DNA of 6,377 nucleotides from an uncultured Lysobacterales bacterium (GCA_937995275.1 CALKKN010000265.1:1-6377), one strand, 5' to 3'. Shown: positions 1-6,205, counted from the first letter of the stretch. The notes: generated by a model not told the origin, from the sequence alone. A program made the numbers and translations.

Positions 1-21
1 CTGGCGCAACCGCTGCGGCGA

Positions 22-49
22 CTTGAAATTTCTCGTCCCAGCCGGAATT
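22..49 (+). promoter_or_regulatory. Putative sigma-32 (heat-shock) promoter of htpX
   Basis: CTTGAAA at 22-28 is an exact match to the -35 element of sigma-32 (RpoH) promoters. After a 13-bp spacer, CCGGAATT at 42-49 is a partial match to the CCCCATnT -10 element. Transcription would start near 56, about 34 nt before the htpX ATG. Escherichia coli htpX is known to be heat-inducible, so the site fits its gene. The -10 match is weak, so the call rests mainly on the -35 element and the context. Confidence 0.45.
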
Positions 50-89
50 TCTGAGACATTGGCCACCGCACGAGGTTTGAACACAGATA

Positions 90-983
90 ATGCGCATACT
101 GCTTTTCCTGGCGACCAACGCGGCGGTACTGGTCTTGATCAGTATCGTTTTCCAGGTGCTCGGCATCGAAGGCATTCTGGCGGAGAACGGCGTCGACCTG
201 AACCTGCAGGCCCTGCTGGTACTGTCCGCCGTGATCGGCTTCGGCGGTTCCTTCATTTCCCTGGCAATTTCGAAGTTCATGGCCAAGCGGTCGATGGGCG
301 TGCAGATTATCGAGAAGCCCCGCAACAACACGGAACGCTGGCTGGTGGAAACGGTACGCGCGCAGGCCGAAAGAGCGGGTATCGGCATGCCCGAGGTCGG
401 CGTGTTCCCGTCGCCGGAACCCAACGCCTTCGCGACCGGTATGCGGCGCGACGCAGCTCTGGTGGCGGTCAGCACCGGCCTGCTGCAGCACATGGATGCG
501 GGCGAGGTCGAAGCCGTCCTGGGCCACGAGGTTTCGCACGTGGCCAACGGTGACATGGTCACCATGGGGCTGCTGCAGGGCGTGGTCAACACGTTCGTGA
601 TCTTCTTGTCACGGGTCGTGGGCCACGTGGTGGACCGCGTCGTGTTCAGGACCGAGCGCGGTTACGGACCGGCTTACTTCATCACCACCATTGCCGCCCA
701 GTTGCTGCTGTCCATCCTGGCCAGCATGATCGTCATGTGGTTCTCCCGCCGACGCGAATTCCGGGCTGACGACGGCGGAGCGGCCCTGGCGGGCCGGCAC
801 AAGATGGTTGCCGCGCTGCGCGCGCTGCAGCGCCGTTCGCAGCCCGAGGACCTGCCGGGCGAATTCGCCGCGTTCGGAATTTCCGGCGGCATGGGCGGCG
901 GCCTGAAAAAGCTGTTCCTCAGCCATCCGCCGCTGCAAGAGCGCATCGCTGCTCTCGAGGCGAACCGCGGGGAGACACTGTGA
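90..983 (+). CDS. htpX: Protease HtpX, membrane zinc metalloprotease (M48B)
   Basis: HtpX is an inner-membrane zinc endopeptidase that degrades misfolded membrane proteins and acts alongside FtsH. The 297-residue product is close to the E. coli length of 293 and aligns from end to end by eye. Hydrophobic segments lie at about residues 1-25, 38-60, 160-180 and 195-217. The zinc site is complete: HEVSH at 146-150 supplies two His ligands and the catalytic Glu147, and Glu223 in the REFRAD motif is the third ligand. Other family blocks present are the region after EKPRNN, NAFATG, VSTGLL, NGDMVTM and the C-terminal [10 protein letters not shown]. The ATG at 90 matches the family N-terminus (MRI-LFL-TN). 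The upstream GAGG at 72-75 is 14 nt away, so the ribosome site is poor. The stop overlaps the start of a truncated SDR frame. Confidence 0.97.
   Translation: MRILLFLATNAAVLVLISIVFQVLGIEGILAENGVDLNLQALLVLSAVIGFGGSFISLAISKFMAKRSMGVQIIEKPRNNTERWLVETVRAQAERAGIGMPEVGVFPSPEPNAFATGMRRDAALVAVSTGLLQHMDAGEVEAVLGHEVSHVANGDMVTMGLLQGVVNTFVIFLSRVVGHVVDRVVFRTERGYGPAYFITTIAAQLLLSILASMIVMWFSRRREFRADDGGAALAGRHKMVAALRALQRRSQPEDLPGEFAAFGISGGMGGGLKKLFLSHPPLQERIAALEANRGETL
969..974 (+). promoter_or_regulatory. Ribosome binding site inside the 3' end of htpX
   Basis: GGGGAG lies 5 nt before a GTG at 980 whose second and third bases begin the htpX TGA stop (GTGA overlap). This is a standard translational-coupling arrangement. 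It suggests the short downstream frame is still translated even though its protein is only a fragment. Confidence 0.5.
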
Positions 984-1183
984 GCGGCGCCGTCGACCTG
1001 GCCCGGCGCGGCGTGATCGCCATCGCCCTGCATCCGGGCTGGGTGCGGACCGACATGGGCGGGCCCGACGCCCCGCTCGATGTCGCGAAAGCCGTCCGGG
1101 GCATGAAGGCAGTCATCGACGGACTGGGCCCGGGGGACACCGGCAAGTTCCTCGGCTGGGATGGCTCGGAGCTTCCCTGGTAG
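980..1183 (+). pseudogene. C-terminal remnant of an SDR-family oxidoreductase (C-factor type), N-terminal two thirds missing
   Basis: This 67-codon frame encodes only the tail of a short-chain dehydrogenase/reductase. It reads VDLARRGVIAIALHPGWVRT, then DMGGP, a block of conserved A/V/G residues, and ends GWDGSELPW. The HPGWV-TDMGG block after the beta-strand and the terminal G-ELPW are typical of C-factor-like SDRs of about 220-230 residues. The nucleotide-binding GxxxGxG and the catalytic YxxxK are absent, so it cannot be an active dehydrogenase. Recognisable similarity begins within a few codons of the GTG start, which overlaps the htpX stop and has a good ribosome site. The simplest reading is an in-frame internal deletion of about 150-160 codons in an SDR gene that was coupled to htpX. 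A misassembly, or a fragment placed behind htpX by recombination, would look the same. Confidence 0.75.
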
Positions 1184-1210
1184 GCGGCGAACATCACCAG
1201 GGCGATCAGC

Positions 1211-1246
1211 GCGGCCGGCCGCAGATCAGTCGCCGCGCGCGGCGAC
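1211..1246. repeat. Two GC-rich perfect palindromes at a convergent gene junction
   Basis: GCGGCCGGCCGC at 1211-1222 is a perfect 12-bp palindrome between the SDR remnant and the diheme cytochrome gene. GTCGCCGCGCGCGGCGAC at 1229-1246 is a perfect 18-bp palindrome that forms the last six sense codons (VAARGD) of the cytochrome gene. They sit where two convergent transcripts end, so a role in termination or RNA 3'-end stability is possible. No T-run follows on either strand, and neither has a loop, so neither is a standard intrinsic terminator. Confidence 0.4.
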
Positions 1247-2119
1247 CGGGGAGATGGCTTTCAGATAGGCCGCAATGGCGGCCAGTTCATCGGCGGGCAG
1301 CCGGGACAGGTTTTCCTGCACCTCCACCATGCTGCCGCCCACCGTGTCGAAATCCGGCGTAAACCCGGACTGCAGGTAGTAGACGATATCGCGCTTTGAC
1401 CAGGAGCCCAGTTCGGCCGCGCCCGGCGTGATGTTGGGCACCCTGCCCTCGCCTTCCGGGCTGGGGCCGCCGCCCAGCCACCGCGAAGTGTCCAGGCCGC
1501 CGAACCCATCGCGGGGCGTGTGGCACTCCCCGCAGTGCCCGACGCCCTCGACCAGGTAGCGACCACGCTCCACGACCGCGTCCGTGGCGTCCGTTCCGAA
1601 CACCGGATCCGGGCTCACATACCGCCGCTTCCACAATCCGACACCCCGCCGGATATTCCAGGGGAATGCCAGGTCATGGCGTCCGTTGCTGGCAACGACG
1701 GGCTCCAGGGTATCGATGTAAGCCTTCAGGTCGATGGCGTCGCGCAGCGCCATCCGGGCATAGGAGGGATAGGGGAATGCCGGGTAGTAGTGGCGGCCGT
1801 CCGGCGCCACGCCGCGCACGACCGCGTTGACGAACTCCAGGGTGCTCCAGCCGCCGATGCCGGTGGCGGCCTCCGGCGAGATATTGGGCATCCGAAACGT
1901 GCCGTACGGCGTCTCGAGCTCCAGGCCGCCCTCGAGCCGCTCGCCGTGGCAGGAGGCGCAGCCGCCGGCATGGAAAACGAGCTCACCGTTGGCGGGATCC
2001 GGTTTGTGGACCGGCAGATCGGACGGCCGCAAAGGCTGCGGCCGGGTCAGCCACACGAACACCGCGGCCAGCACCAGCAAAGCCAGCAAGGGCCAGGCCG
2101 GCGCCCGCCGCATGTTCAT
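1226..2119 (-). CDS. Membrane-anchored diheme cytochrome c
   Basis: The product carries electrons on the periplasmic side. Residues about 8-25 form one uncleaved-looking hydrophobic N-terminal helix. Two class I cytochrome c domains follow, with heme sites CASCH (54-58) and CGECH (196-200). Each heme site is followed by a PNISP or PNITP block and a GxWS motif, as in the cytochrome subunits of alcohol and gluconate dehydrogenases, which usually have three hemes. In domain 2, Met264 (GGSMVEV) is the likely axial ligand. In domain 1 the usual PAMPY is PAFPY, leaving Met123 (SYARM) or Met77 as candidate ligands. Two ATGs, at 2119 and 2113, can start the protein. GGAG at 2122-2125 is only 2 nt from the first but 8 nt from the second, so the second is favoured (295 residues). 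The gene lies just downstream of a class II cytochrome c gene and is probably co-transcribed with it. The redox partner is unknown. Confidence 0.9.
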   Translation of the reverse strand: MNMRRAPAWPLLALLVLAAVFVWLTRPQPLRPSDLPVHKPDPANGELVFHAGGCASCHGERLEGGLELETPYGTFRMPNISPEAATGIGGWSTLEFVNAVVRGVAPDGRHYYPAFPYPSYARMALRDAIDLKAYIDTLEPVVASNGRHDLAFPWNIRRGVGLWKRRYVSPDPVFGTDATDAVVERGRYLVEGVGHCGECHTPRDGFGGLDTSRWLGGGPSPEGEGRVPNITPGAAELGSWSKRDIVYYLQSGFTPDFDTVGGSMVEVQENLSRLPADELAAIAAYLKAISPVAARGD

Positions 2120-2121
2120 GG

Positions 2122-2125
2122 CTCC
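2122..2125 (-). promoter_or_regulatory. Ribosome binding site of the diheme cytochrome gene
   Basis: On the minus strand GGAG is followed by CC, then ATG-AAC-ATG. Normal 5-9 nt spacing points to the second ATG (2111-2113) as the true start, giving an N-terminus MRRAPAW. Confidence 0.55.
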
Positions 2126-2134
2126 GCCCCGGAT

Positions 2135-2581
2135 TTACTCGTCCTCGACGCGGTAATCCTCGTGGCAGCCCTTGCACTGCTTGAAGACCGGTCCGGCCGC
2201 GGCATTCAGCGACTCCAGGTCCTGGGGCTGCGCGGCGATCGCCGCATCGACGGCCTCGGCAAATCCCGCGAGGGCGGCATCGAAGCCGGCCCGGTCGGAC
2301 CAGATCGTCGCTTTGGCTTCGGTGTCGTAGCCGGTTTCACTGCCGGCCGGAAACAGGTCGCCGAAGGCGGCGGCGGCTTCGGCCCAGGTCTGGAAGCTGG
2401 CCATGGCGACCCCGGCGTCGAACGCGCGCTCCTGTTTCAGCATCTCGCCGATGGGTTTCGCCGCGTCACCGACGTGTTCCATCAACTCGTGGCGCTGCTC
2501 CTGCGGGCTGTCGCCGGCCAGCGCCGGCCAGGCCGCGATGAGCAGAAGGGAAACTACGGACAGCTTGGTGACTCGGGTCAT
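2135..2581 (-). CDS. Class II cytochrome c (c-556-like), periplasmic
   Basis: This is a small periplasmic monoheme electron carrier of the cytochrome c'/c-556 four-helix-bundle family, 148 residues with the chosen start. Residues 1-22 form a Sec signal peptide (basic MTRVTK, hydrophobic core, cleavage after ALA at 20-22). The heme site CKGCH is at 136-140, close to the C-terminus as the family requires. In the first helix (QEQRHELMEHVGDAAKPIGE) Met34 sits where low-spin c-556 proteins place their sixth ligand, so c-556 is preferred over the five-coordinate c'. The frame is open further upstream to 2695, but that would put 38 polar residues before the signal peptide. The ATG at 2581 with GAGGTG just upstream is the better start. 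The gene is first in a two-gene unit with the diheme cytochrome. Its promoter faces an FNR-type box. Confidence 0.9.
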   Translation of the reverse strand: MTRVTKLSVVSLLLIAAWPALAGDSPQEQRHELMEHVGDAAKPIGEMLKQERAFDAGVAMASFQTWAEAAAAFGDLFPAGSETGYDTEAKATIWSDRAGFDAALAGFAEAVDAAIAAQPQDLESLNAAAGPVFKQCKGCHEDYRVEDE

Positions 2582-2585
2582 TTCA

Positions 2586-2591
2586 CACCTC
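2586..2591 (-). promoter_or_regulatory. Ribosome binding site fixing the cytochrome c-556 start
   Basis: On the minus strand GAGGTG ends 4 nt before the ATG at 2579-2581, a close Shine-Dalgarno match. It supports the 148-residue start over a longer frame that begins at 2695. Confidence 0.6.
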
Positions 2592-2623
2592 AATTCAGTA
2601 TGGGATCGGGCTTGCCAGCGCGC

Positions 2624-2629
2624 AGTATA
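2624..2629 (-). promoter_or_regulatory. Putative -10 element for the cytochrome c operon
   Basis: On the minus strand TATACT matches the TATAAT consensus at five of six positions. No good -35 is seen 16-18 bp upstream (TAGCGA at 2647-2652), as expected of an activator-dependent promoter. Transcription would begin near 2617-2619, placing the FNR-type box centre about 44-47 bp upstream, slightly further than the classical -41.5. Confidence 0.4.
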
Positions 2630-2656
2630 AGACCTTCGTTTCGATGTCGCTAATGG

Positions 2657-2670
2657 TTGACCTGAATCAA
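2657..2670. promoter_or_regulatory. FNR/Anr/Dnr-type operator
   Basis: TTGACCTGAATCAA matches the FNR-family consensus TTGAT-N4-ATCAA at nine of ten specified bases, and the symmetry extends one more base on each side (G at 2656, C at 2671). It lies in the 157-bp divergent region between the cytochrome c operon and ppdK. For ppdK, a start at A2705 behind TATCTT (2695-2700) would put the box centre at -41.5, the class II activator position. The box could also serve the cytochrome operon, where the spacing is a few bases longer. Which CRP/FNR-family protein binds cannot be told from the site alone. Confidence 0.65.
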
Positions 2671-2694
2671 CGATTGTTACCTGTTCTGTCATCA

Positions 2695-2700
2695 TATCTT
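2695..2700 (+). promoter_or_regulatory. Putative -10 element for ppdK
   Basis: TATCTT matches TATAAT at four of six positions and lies 24 bp after the FNR-type box, near the 22-bp gap of class II FNR promoters. There is no good sigma-70 -35 at the right distance. The call depends on the box and is tentative. Confidence 0.3.
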
Positions 2701-2727
2701 GCTAAGCTTTGCACCAACATGTTCAGC

Positions 2728-2731
2728 GGAG
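2728..2731 (+). promoter_or_regulatory. Ribosome binding site of ppdK
   Basis: GGAG lies 7 nt before the ATG at 2739. This favours 2739 over a TTG at 2709 that would add ten residues with no family similarity. Confidence 0.65.
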
Positions 2732-2738
2732 ATCCCCG

Positions 2739-5483
2739 ATGGCCACGAAAAAGGCACCTGAAGACTTCCCCAAGAAATACGTCTACCTGTTCAGCGAGTT
2801 CGACGAGGTTATGGGCGAACTGGACGACGACTGGGACGCCGTGCGCGGCCTGCTCGGCGGCAAGGGCGCCAATCTGCTGGATGCGACCCGGCTGGGTATC
2901 CCGGTCCCGCCGGGATTCACCGTCACCACGGTCGGCTGCAATGATTACCTCGGTGCCGGCGAGCACTTTCCCGACGGGCTCTGGGACCAGGAACTGGCCG
3001 CGATCGCCGAACTGGAAGCGCAGACCGGCAAGAAATTCGGCAGCGTCGAAAACCCGCTGCTGGTGTCCTGCCGGTCGGGTGCGCGGTTCTCCATGCCCGG
3101 CATGATGGACACGATCCTGAATATCGGTCTGAACGATGAAATCGCCGCCAAACTGGCCACCCGCACCCACCGCCCCCGCTTCGCCTACGATCTGTACCGG
3201 CGCCTGGTCCAGATGTTCGGCGGCGTGGTCATGGGGGTGCCGGACGAAGTTTTCGAGGCCGTCATCACCGCGCAGCGCCGCGAGTCGGGCGTGAGCAACG
3301 ACGCGGAACTCGACGCCGCGGCGTGGCAGGCCGTCACCGTCCGATTCAGGGAGATCATCCGGACGTACACGGGCAAGGAGTTTCCGACCGACCCCTTCGA
3401 ACAATTGCGGCAGGCCACCGAGGCCGTATTCCGGTCCTGGAACGGCAAGCGCGCCATCGATTATCGCGAGGCGGCCGGCATCGAGCACGACCTGGGCACC
3501 GCGGTAAACATCCAGACCATGGTCTTCGGGAATGTCGGCGACGATTCGGCCACGGGCGTGTTCATGTCGCGCAACGCCACCACCGGCGAACCCGTTCTCG
3601 AGGGCGACTACCTGATCAATGCGCAGGGCGAGGACGTCGTCGCCGGAATCCGCAAGACGCTGCCGATCGCACAGCTGCAAACCGACATGCCGGCGATGTT
3701 CGACGAGCTCGAGACCATCGCCCGTCGGCTCGAGCAGCACCACCGCAACATGCAGGACATGGAATTCACCATCGAGCAGGGCAAGCTCTGGCTGCTGCAG
3801 ACCCGTGACGGCAAGCGGACCGCCCAGGCCGAGGTGCGCATTGCGGTCGACATGGTGGACGAGGGACTGATCAGCCGCGAAGAGGCAGTCATGCGGGTGA
3901 GGCCGGGGCAGGTCGATTTCTTCCTGCACCCGCAACTGGACCAGGATTCACTGCAGGATGTGCAGCCGATCGCCAAGGGCCTCAACGTCTCCCCGGGCGC
4001 GGCGGTGGGTGTGATCGCCTTCGACCCCAACCTGGCCGAACGCTGGGCCAAGGAAGAGGACAAGAACGTGATCCTGGTGCGTCCGGAAACGCGGCCCGAC
4101 GATGTACACGGCATGCTCGCCGCCAAGGGCGTCGTGACCAGCAAGGGCGGCCGCACCAGCCACGCGGCCCTGGTCGCCCGGCAGTTCGGCAAGCCCGCCG
4201 TAGTCGGTGTGGAGGAAATCGAGATCGACCTCGACAACCACCTGATGCGGGTGGGCGAGGACCTGGTGATCGAGGAAGGCGAAAGCCTGTCCATCGACGG
4301 CAACAACGGTCAGATCTACTACGCGGACCTGCCTACGGTGGTGCCGGACATTCGCAATCCCTACCTGCTGAAAATCCTCACCTGGTCGGACGAGTTCCGC
4401 AAACTGGGCGTGCGGGCCAACGCCGACTACCCCGAGGACGCGCAGCGCGCCCGTGAATACGGGGCGCAGGGCATCGGCCTGTGCCGCACCGAACACATGT
4501 TCTTCCAGGAAGACCGCCTGCCGATCATGCAGCGCATGATCACGGCCAGCACCCCGACCGAACGCGCGGAGGCCATCTCGGCCCTGCTGCCCATGCAGCG
4601 CGCCGATTTCGAGGGCCTCTTTCGTGCCATGGAGGGACTGCCGGTCATCATCCGGCTGCTGGATCCGCCGCTGCACGAGTTCCTCCCCTCGGCCCACGAC
4701 CTGATGCTTGAACTGACCGACCTGAAGCTGCGCATGCAGCACCTGTCGAGCCTCAAGGACCTGGACCAGACGCTGGAGGAGATCGAGAGCAAAGGCCACC
4801 TGCTGGAGCGCGTGGAGGCGCTGCAGGAATCCAACCCCATGCTGGGCACGCGCGGCGTCCGCCTCGGCATGCTGATCCCCGGCCTGTACAAGATGCAGGT
4901 GAAGGCGATCTTCGAAGCCGCTTCACGCTGCGCGGCCGACGGCCTGGATGTCCGACCCGAGGTCATGATTCCGCTGGTATCCCACGTCGGCGAACTCGAC
5001 GCCATCGTGGGGCCGTTGCGGGTCATCGCCCGGGAGGTCATGTCAGAACATGGCGTCGACATTCCGCACCTGGTCGGCACGATGATCGAGATCCCGCGGG
5101 CGGCCCTGACCGCCGGGGAAATCGCGCGCACCGCGGAGTTCTTCTCCTTCGGCACCAACGACCTGACGCAGACGACCTACGGCATCTCCCGGGATGACGC
5201 CGAGACGGGTTTCCTGGTGCATTACCTGCAGACCCGCCTGCTGCGGGACAACCCGTTTGCCAGTATCGATCCGGGCGGCGTCGGCCGGCTGATGCAGATC
5301 GCGATCAACGAAGGCCGCATCACGCGCAGGGATCTCGAAATCGGCGTTTGCGGCGAACACGGCGGCGACCCGAAGAGCATTCAGCTGTGCCACCAGATCG
5401 GCGTTGACTACGTTTCCTGTTCGCCGTTCCGGGTGCCCATCGCCCGTCTGGCGGCCGCGCATGCCGCCCTGAATAGCGATTGA
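2739..5483 (+). CDS. ppdK: Pyruvate, phosphate dikinase
   Basis: The enzyme interconverts ATP + pyruvate + phosphate and AMP + phosphoenolpyruvate + pyrophosphate in the cytoplasm, serving gluconeogenesis or PPi-linked glycolysis. The protein has 914 residues. The N-terminal ATP-grasp domain opens with GGKGANL (Lys42 is the ATP-binding lysine) and carries CRSGARFSMPGMMDT and the block ending LLQTRDGKRT. The swivelling phosphohistidine domain has GGRTSHAA with catalytic His475 and the adjacent Thr473 that regulatory proteins phosphorylate in homologues. The C-terminal TIM barrel has GLCRTEHMF, GTNDLTQTTYG and CGEHGGDP with catalytic Cys871. The CRSGARFSMPGMMDT block and this overall order separate it from PEP synthase. 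By eye it is about 20 residues longer before Lys42 and another 20 longer between His and Cys than the 874-residue Clostridium symbiosum enzyme. No regulatory PDRP kinase gene is in the window. An FNR-type box lies upstream. Confidence 0.97.
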   Translation: MATKKAPEDFPKKYVYLFSEFDEVMGELDDDWDAVRGLLGGKGANLLDATRLGIPVPPGFTVTTVGCNDYLGAGEHFPDGLWDQELAAIAELEAQTGKKFGSVENPLLVSCRSGARFSMPGMMDTILNIGLNDEIAAKLATRTHRPRFAYDLYRRLVQMFGGVVMGVPDEVFEAVITAQRRESGVSNDAELDAAAWQAVTVRFREIIRTYTGKEFPTDPFEQLRQATEAVFRSWNGKRAIDYREAAGIEHDLGTAVNIQTMVFGNVGDDSATGVFMSRNATTGEPVLEGDYLINAQGEDVVAGIRKTLPIAQLQTDMPAMFDELETIARRLEQHHRNMQDMEFTIEQGKLWLLQTRDGKRTAQAEVRIAVDMVDEGLISREEAVMRVRPGQVDFFLHPQLDQDSLQDVQPIAKGLNVSPGAAVGVIAFDPNLAERWAKEEDKNVILVRPETRPDDVHGMLAAKGVVTSKGGRTSHAALVARQFGKPAVVGVEEIEIDLDNHLMRVGEDLVIEEGESLSIDGNNGQIYYADLPTVVPDIRNPYLLKILTWSDEFRKLGVRANADYPEDAQRAREYGAQGIGLCRTEHMFFQEDRLPIMQRMITASTPTERAEAISALLPMQRADFEGLFRAMEGLPVIIRLLDPPLHEFLPSAHDLMLELTDLKLRMQHLSSLKDLDQTLEEIESKGHLLERVEALQESNPMLGTRGVRLGMLIPGLYKMQVKAIFEAASRCAADGLDVRPEVMIPLVSHVGELDAIVGPLRVIAREVMSEHGVDIPHLVGTMIEIPRAALTAGEIARTAEFFSFGTNDLTQTTYGISRDDAETGFLVHYLQTRLLRDNPFASIDPGGVGRLMQIAINEGRITRRDLEIGVCGEHGGDPKSIQLCHQIGVDYVSCSPFRVPIARLAAAHAALNSD

Positions 5484-5506
5484 GGCACGGCAAACGGAGG
5501 AGCGGT

Positions 5507-5530
5507 TGTAGGAGCGGCTTTAGCCGCGAT
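5507..5530 (+). repeat. REP-type palindromic element, copy 1
   Basis: The element begins TGTAGGAGC and contains GCGGCT-TT-AGCCGC (5514-5527), a 6-bp-stem hairpin, followed by GAT. It belongs to a short interspersed palindrome family found between genes in Xanthomonadaceae and pseudomonads. It lies 24 bp after the ppdK stop and pairs with an inverted copy at 5553-5581. Confidence 0.75.
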
Positions 5531-5552
5531 CATGATTGCGGCGAGCCTCGAA

Positions 5553-5581
5553 ATCGCGGCTGTAGGAGCGGCTCCCACAGG
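5553..5581 (-). repeat. REP-type element, copy 2, inverted, with altered centre
   Basis: The ends match an inverted REP (ATCGCGGCTG at the left, GCTCCCACAGG at the right), but the middle reads TAGGAGCG in place of the usual AAGCC-like centre. ATCGCGGCT (5553-5561) is an exact complement of AGCCGCGAT (5522-5530) in copy 1, giving a 9-bp stem around a 22-nt loop. CTGTAGGAG and CTCCCACAG also form a hairpin with one mismatch. The pair lies between convergent ppdK and the GST gene and is the only candidate 3'-end structure for both. No T-run follows. Confidence 0.65.
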
Positions 5582-5587
5582 CTACTC

Positions 5588-6205
5588 CTACGCTTCCAGT
5601 TCCGCATCCCGGCCGAGCGCTATCTGATATGCCGGCCGCGCCAGACAGCGTTCGCAATACGCCTGCAGCGCAGCGCTGTCGGGCAGCACGCCGAAAGCCT
5701 TCATGAAATACACCGACGAGCCGACCAGCACGTCGGCAGCGGAAAAGCGCTCGCCCAGGAGCCAGGGCCCCCGTTCCAGCCCCCGCTCCAGGACCTCGAT
5801 CATCGCATCGAAATTGCCCCATCCCGAGGTGGCCCGGCTGACCTCCCAATTGTTGAACCGCTCCATCATCGCCGGTTCAATGACGCCCGGGGTGAACGTC
5901 ATCCAGTACAGGTAGTCGCCGCGCGAGGGGTCCTCGACCGGCGGCGCCAGGCCGGCCGACGGATAGCGGTCGGCCAGATACAGCGCAATGGCGGCGGAGT
6001 CGGCCAGGCGCACGACACCCTGACCACCGCTATCCATCAGCGCAGGCACTTTGCCCATCGGGCTGGCCGCCACAAAATCGGGGGCCGCCCTGGCCTCCGG
6101 TTTGCGGATGTCGATCATCCGCACCTCGAACGGCTGGTCCATCTCTTCGAGCAGCCACAGAATTCGCGACGCCCGCGTTTGCGGGCACCAGAACAGCGTG
6201 ATCAT
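5588..6205 (-). CDS. Glutathione S-transferase family protein
   Basis: This 205-residue soluble protein has the standard GST length and two-domain layout. The thioredoxin-like N-terminal domain (about 1-82) begins FWCPQTRASRILWLLEE, where Cys7 or Ser/Thr nearby would contact the thiol. It has the SPMGKVPAL loop with cis-Pro54 and a DS pair at 69-70, the usual glutamyl-binding position of glutathione (ES in most homologues). The helical C-terminal domain has the N-capping box FSAADV (Ser155-Asp158). The start ATG at 6205 is 8 nt after a strong GGAGG (6214-6218). The substrate cannot be told from the sequence; many bacterial members have no known substrate. A transporter-like gene lies upstream on the same strand 54 bp away, separated by a REP copy, so the two may be co-transcribed. 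Confidence 0.9.
   Translation of the reverse strand: MITLFWCPQTRASRILWLLEEMDQPFEVRMIDIRKPEARAAPDFVAASPMGKVPALMDSGGQGVVRLADSAAIALYLADRYPSAGLAPPVEDPSRGDYLYWMTFTPGVIEPAMMERFNNWEVSRATSGWGNFDAMIEVLERGLERGPWLLGERFSAADVLVGSSVYFMKAFGVLPDSAALQAYCERCLARPAYQIALGRDAELEA

Noticed and set aside
23..553. A 176-codon + frame that starts before htpX
   Set aside because: It overlaps htpX in another frame and its Arg/Gly-rich sequence has no domain. HtpX explains the same DNA far better.
919..1197. A minus-strand frame opposite the SDR remnant with a hydrophobic start
   Set aside because: It is antisense to a recognisable SDR tail, its product is Ser/Pro/Arg-rich, and it has no ribosome site or family match.
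1520..2653. A 377-codon + strand open frame opposite both cytochrome genes
   Set aside because: It lies antisense to two genes with clear heme motifs and spans their gap. Its product is rich in Arg, Gly and Pro with no recognisable domain, typical of a high-GC antisense frame.
2657..2685. TTGACC (2657-2662) as a sigma-70 -35 element for ppdK
   Set aside because: At 16-18 bp spacing the downstream bases (around CCTGTT) do not resemble a -10. The same bases fit the left half of an FNR-type box much better.
2582..2695. A longer cytochrome c-556 with 38 extra N-terminal residues
   Set aside because: The extra residues are polar and would bury the signal peptide. The internal ATG at 2581 has its own GAGGTG, and the extension would cover the promoter and the FNR-type box.
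2667..3935. A 422-codon minus-strand open frame opposite ppdK
   Set aside because: It is fully antisense to the well-conserved N-terminal half of ppdK, is rich in His, Arg, Gly and Asp, and shows no family motif. It would also run across the FNR-type box region.
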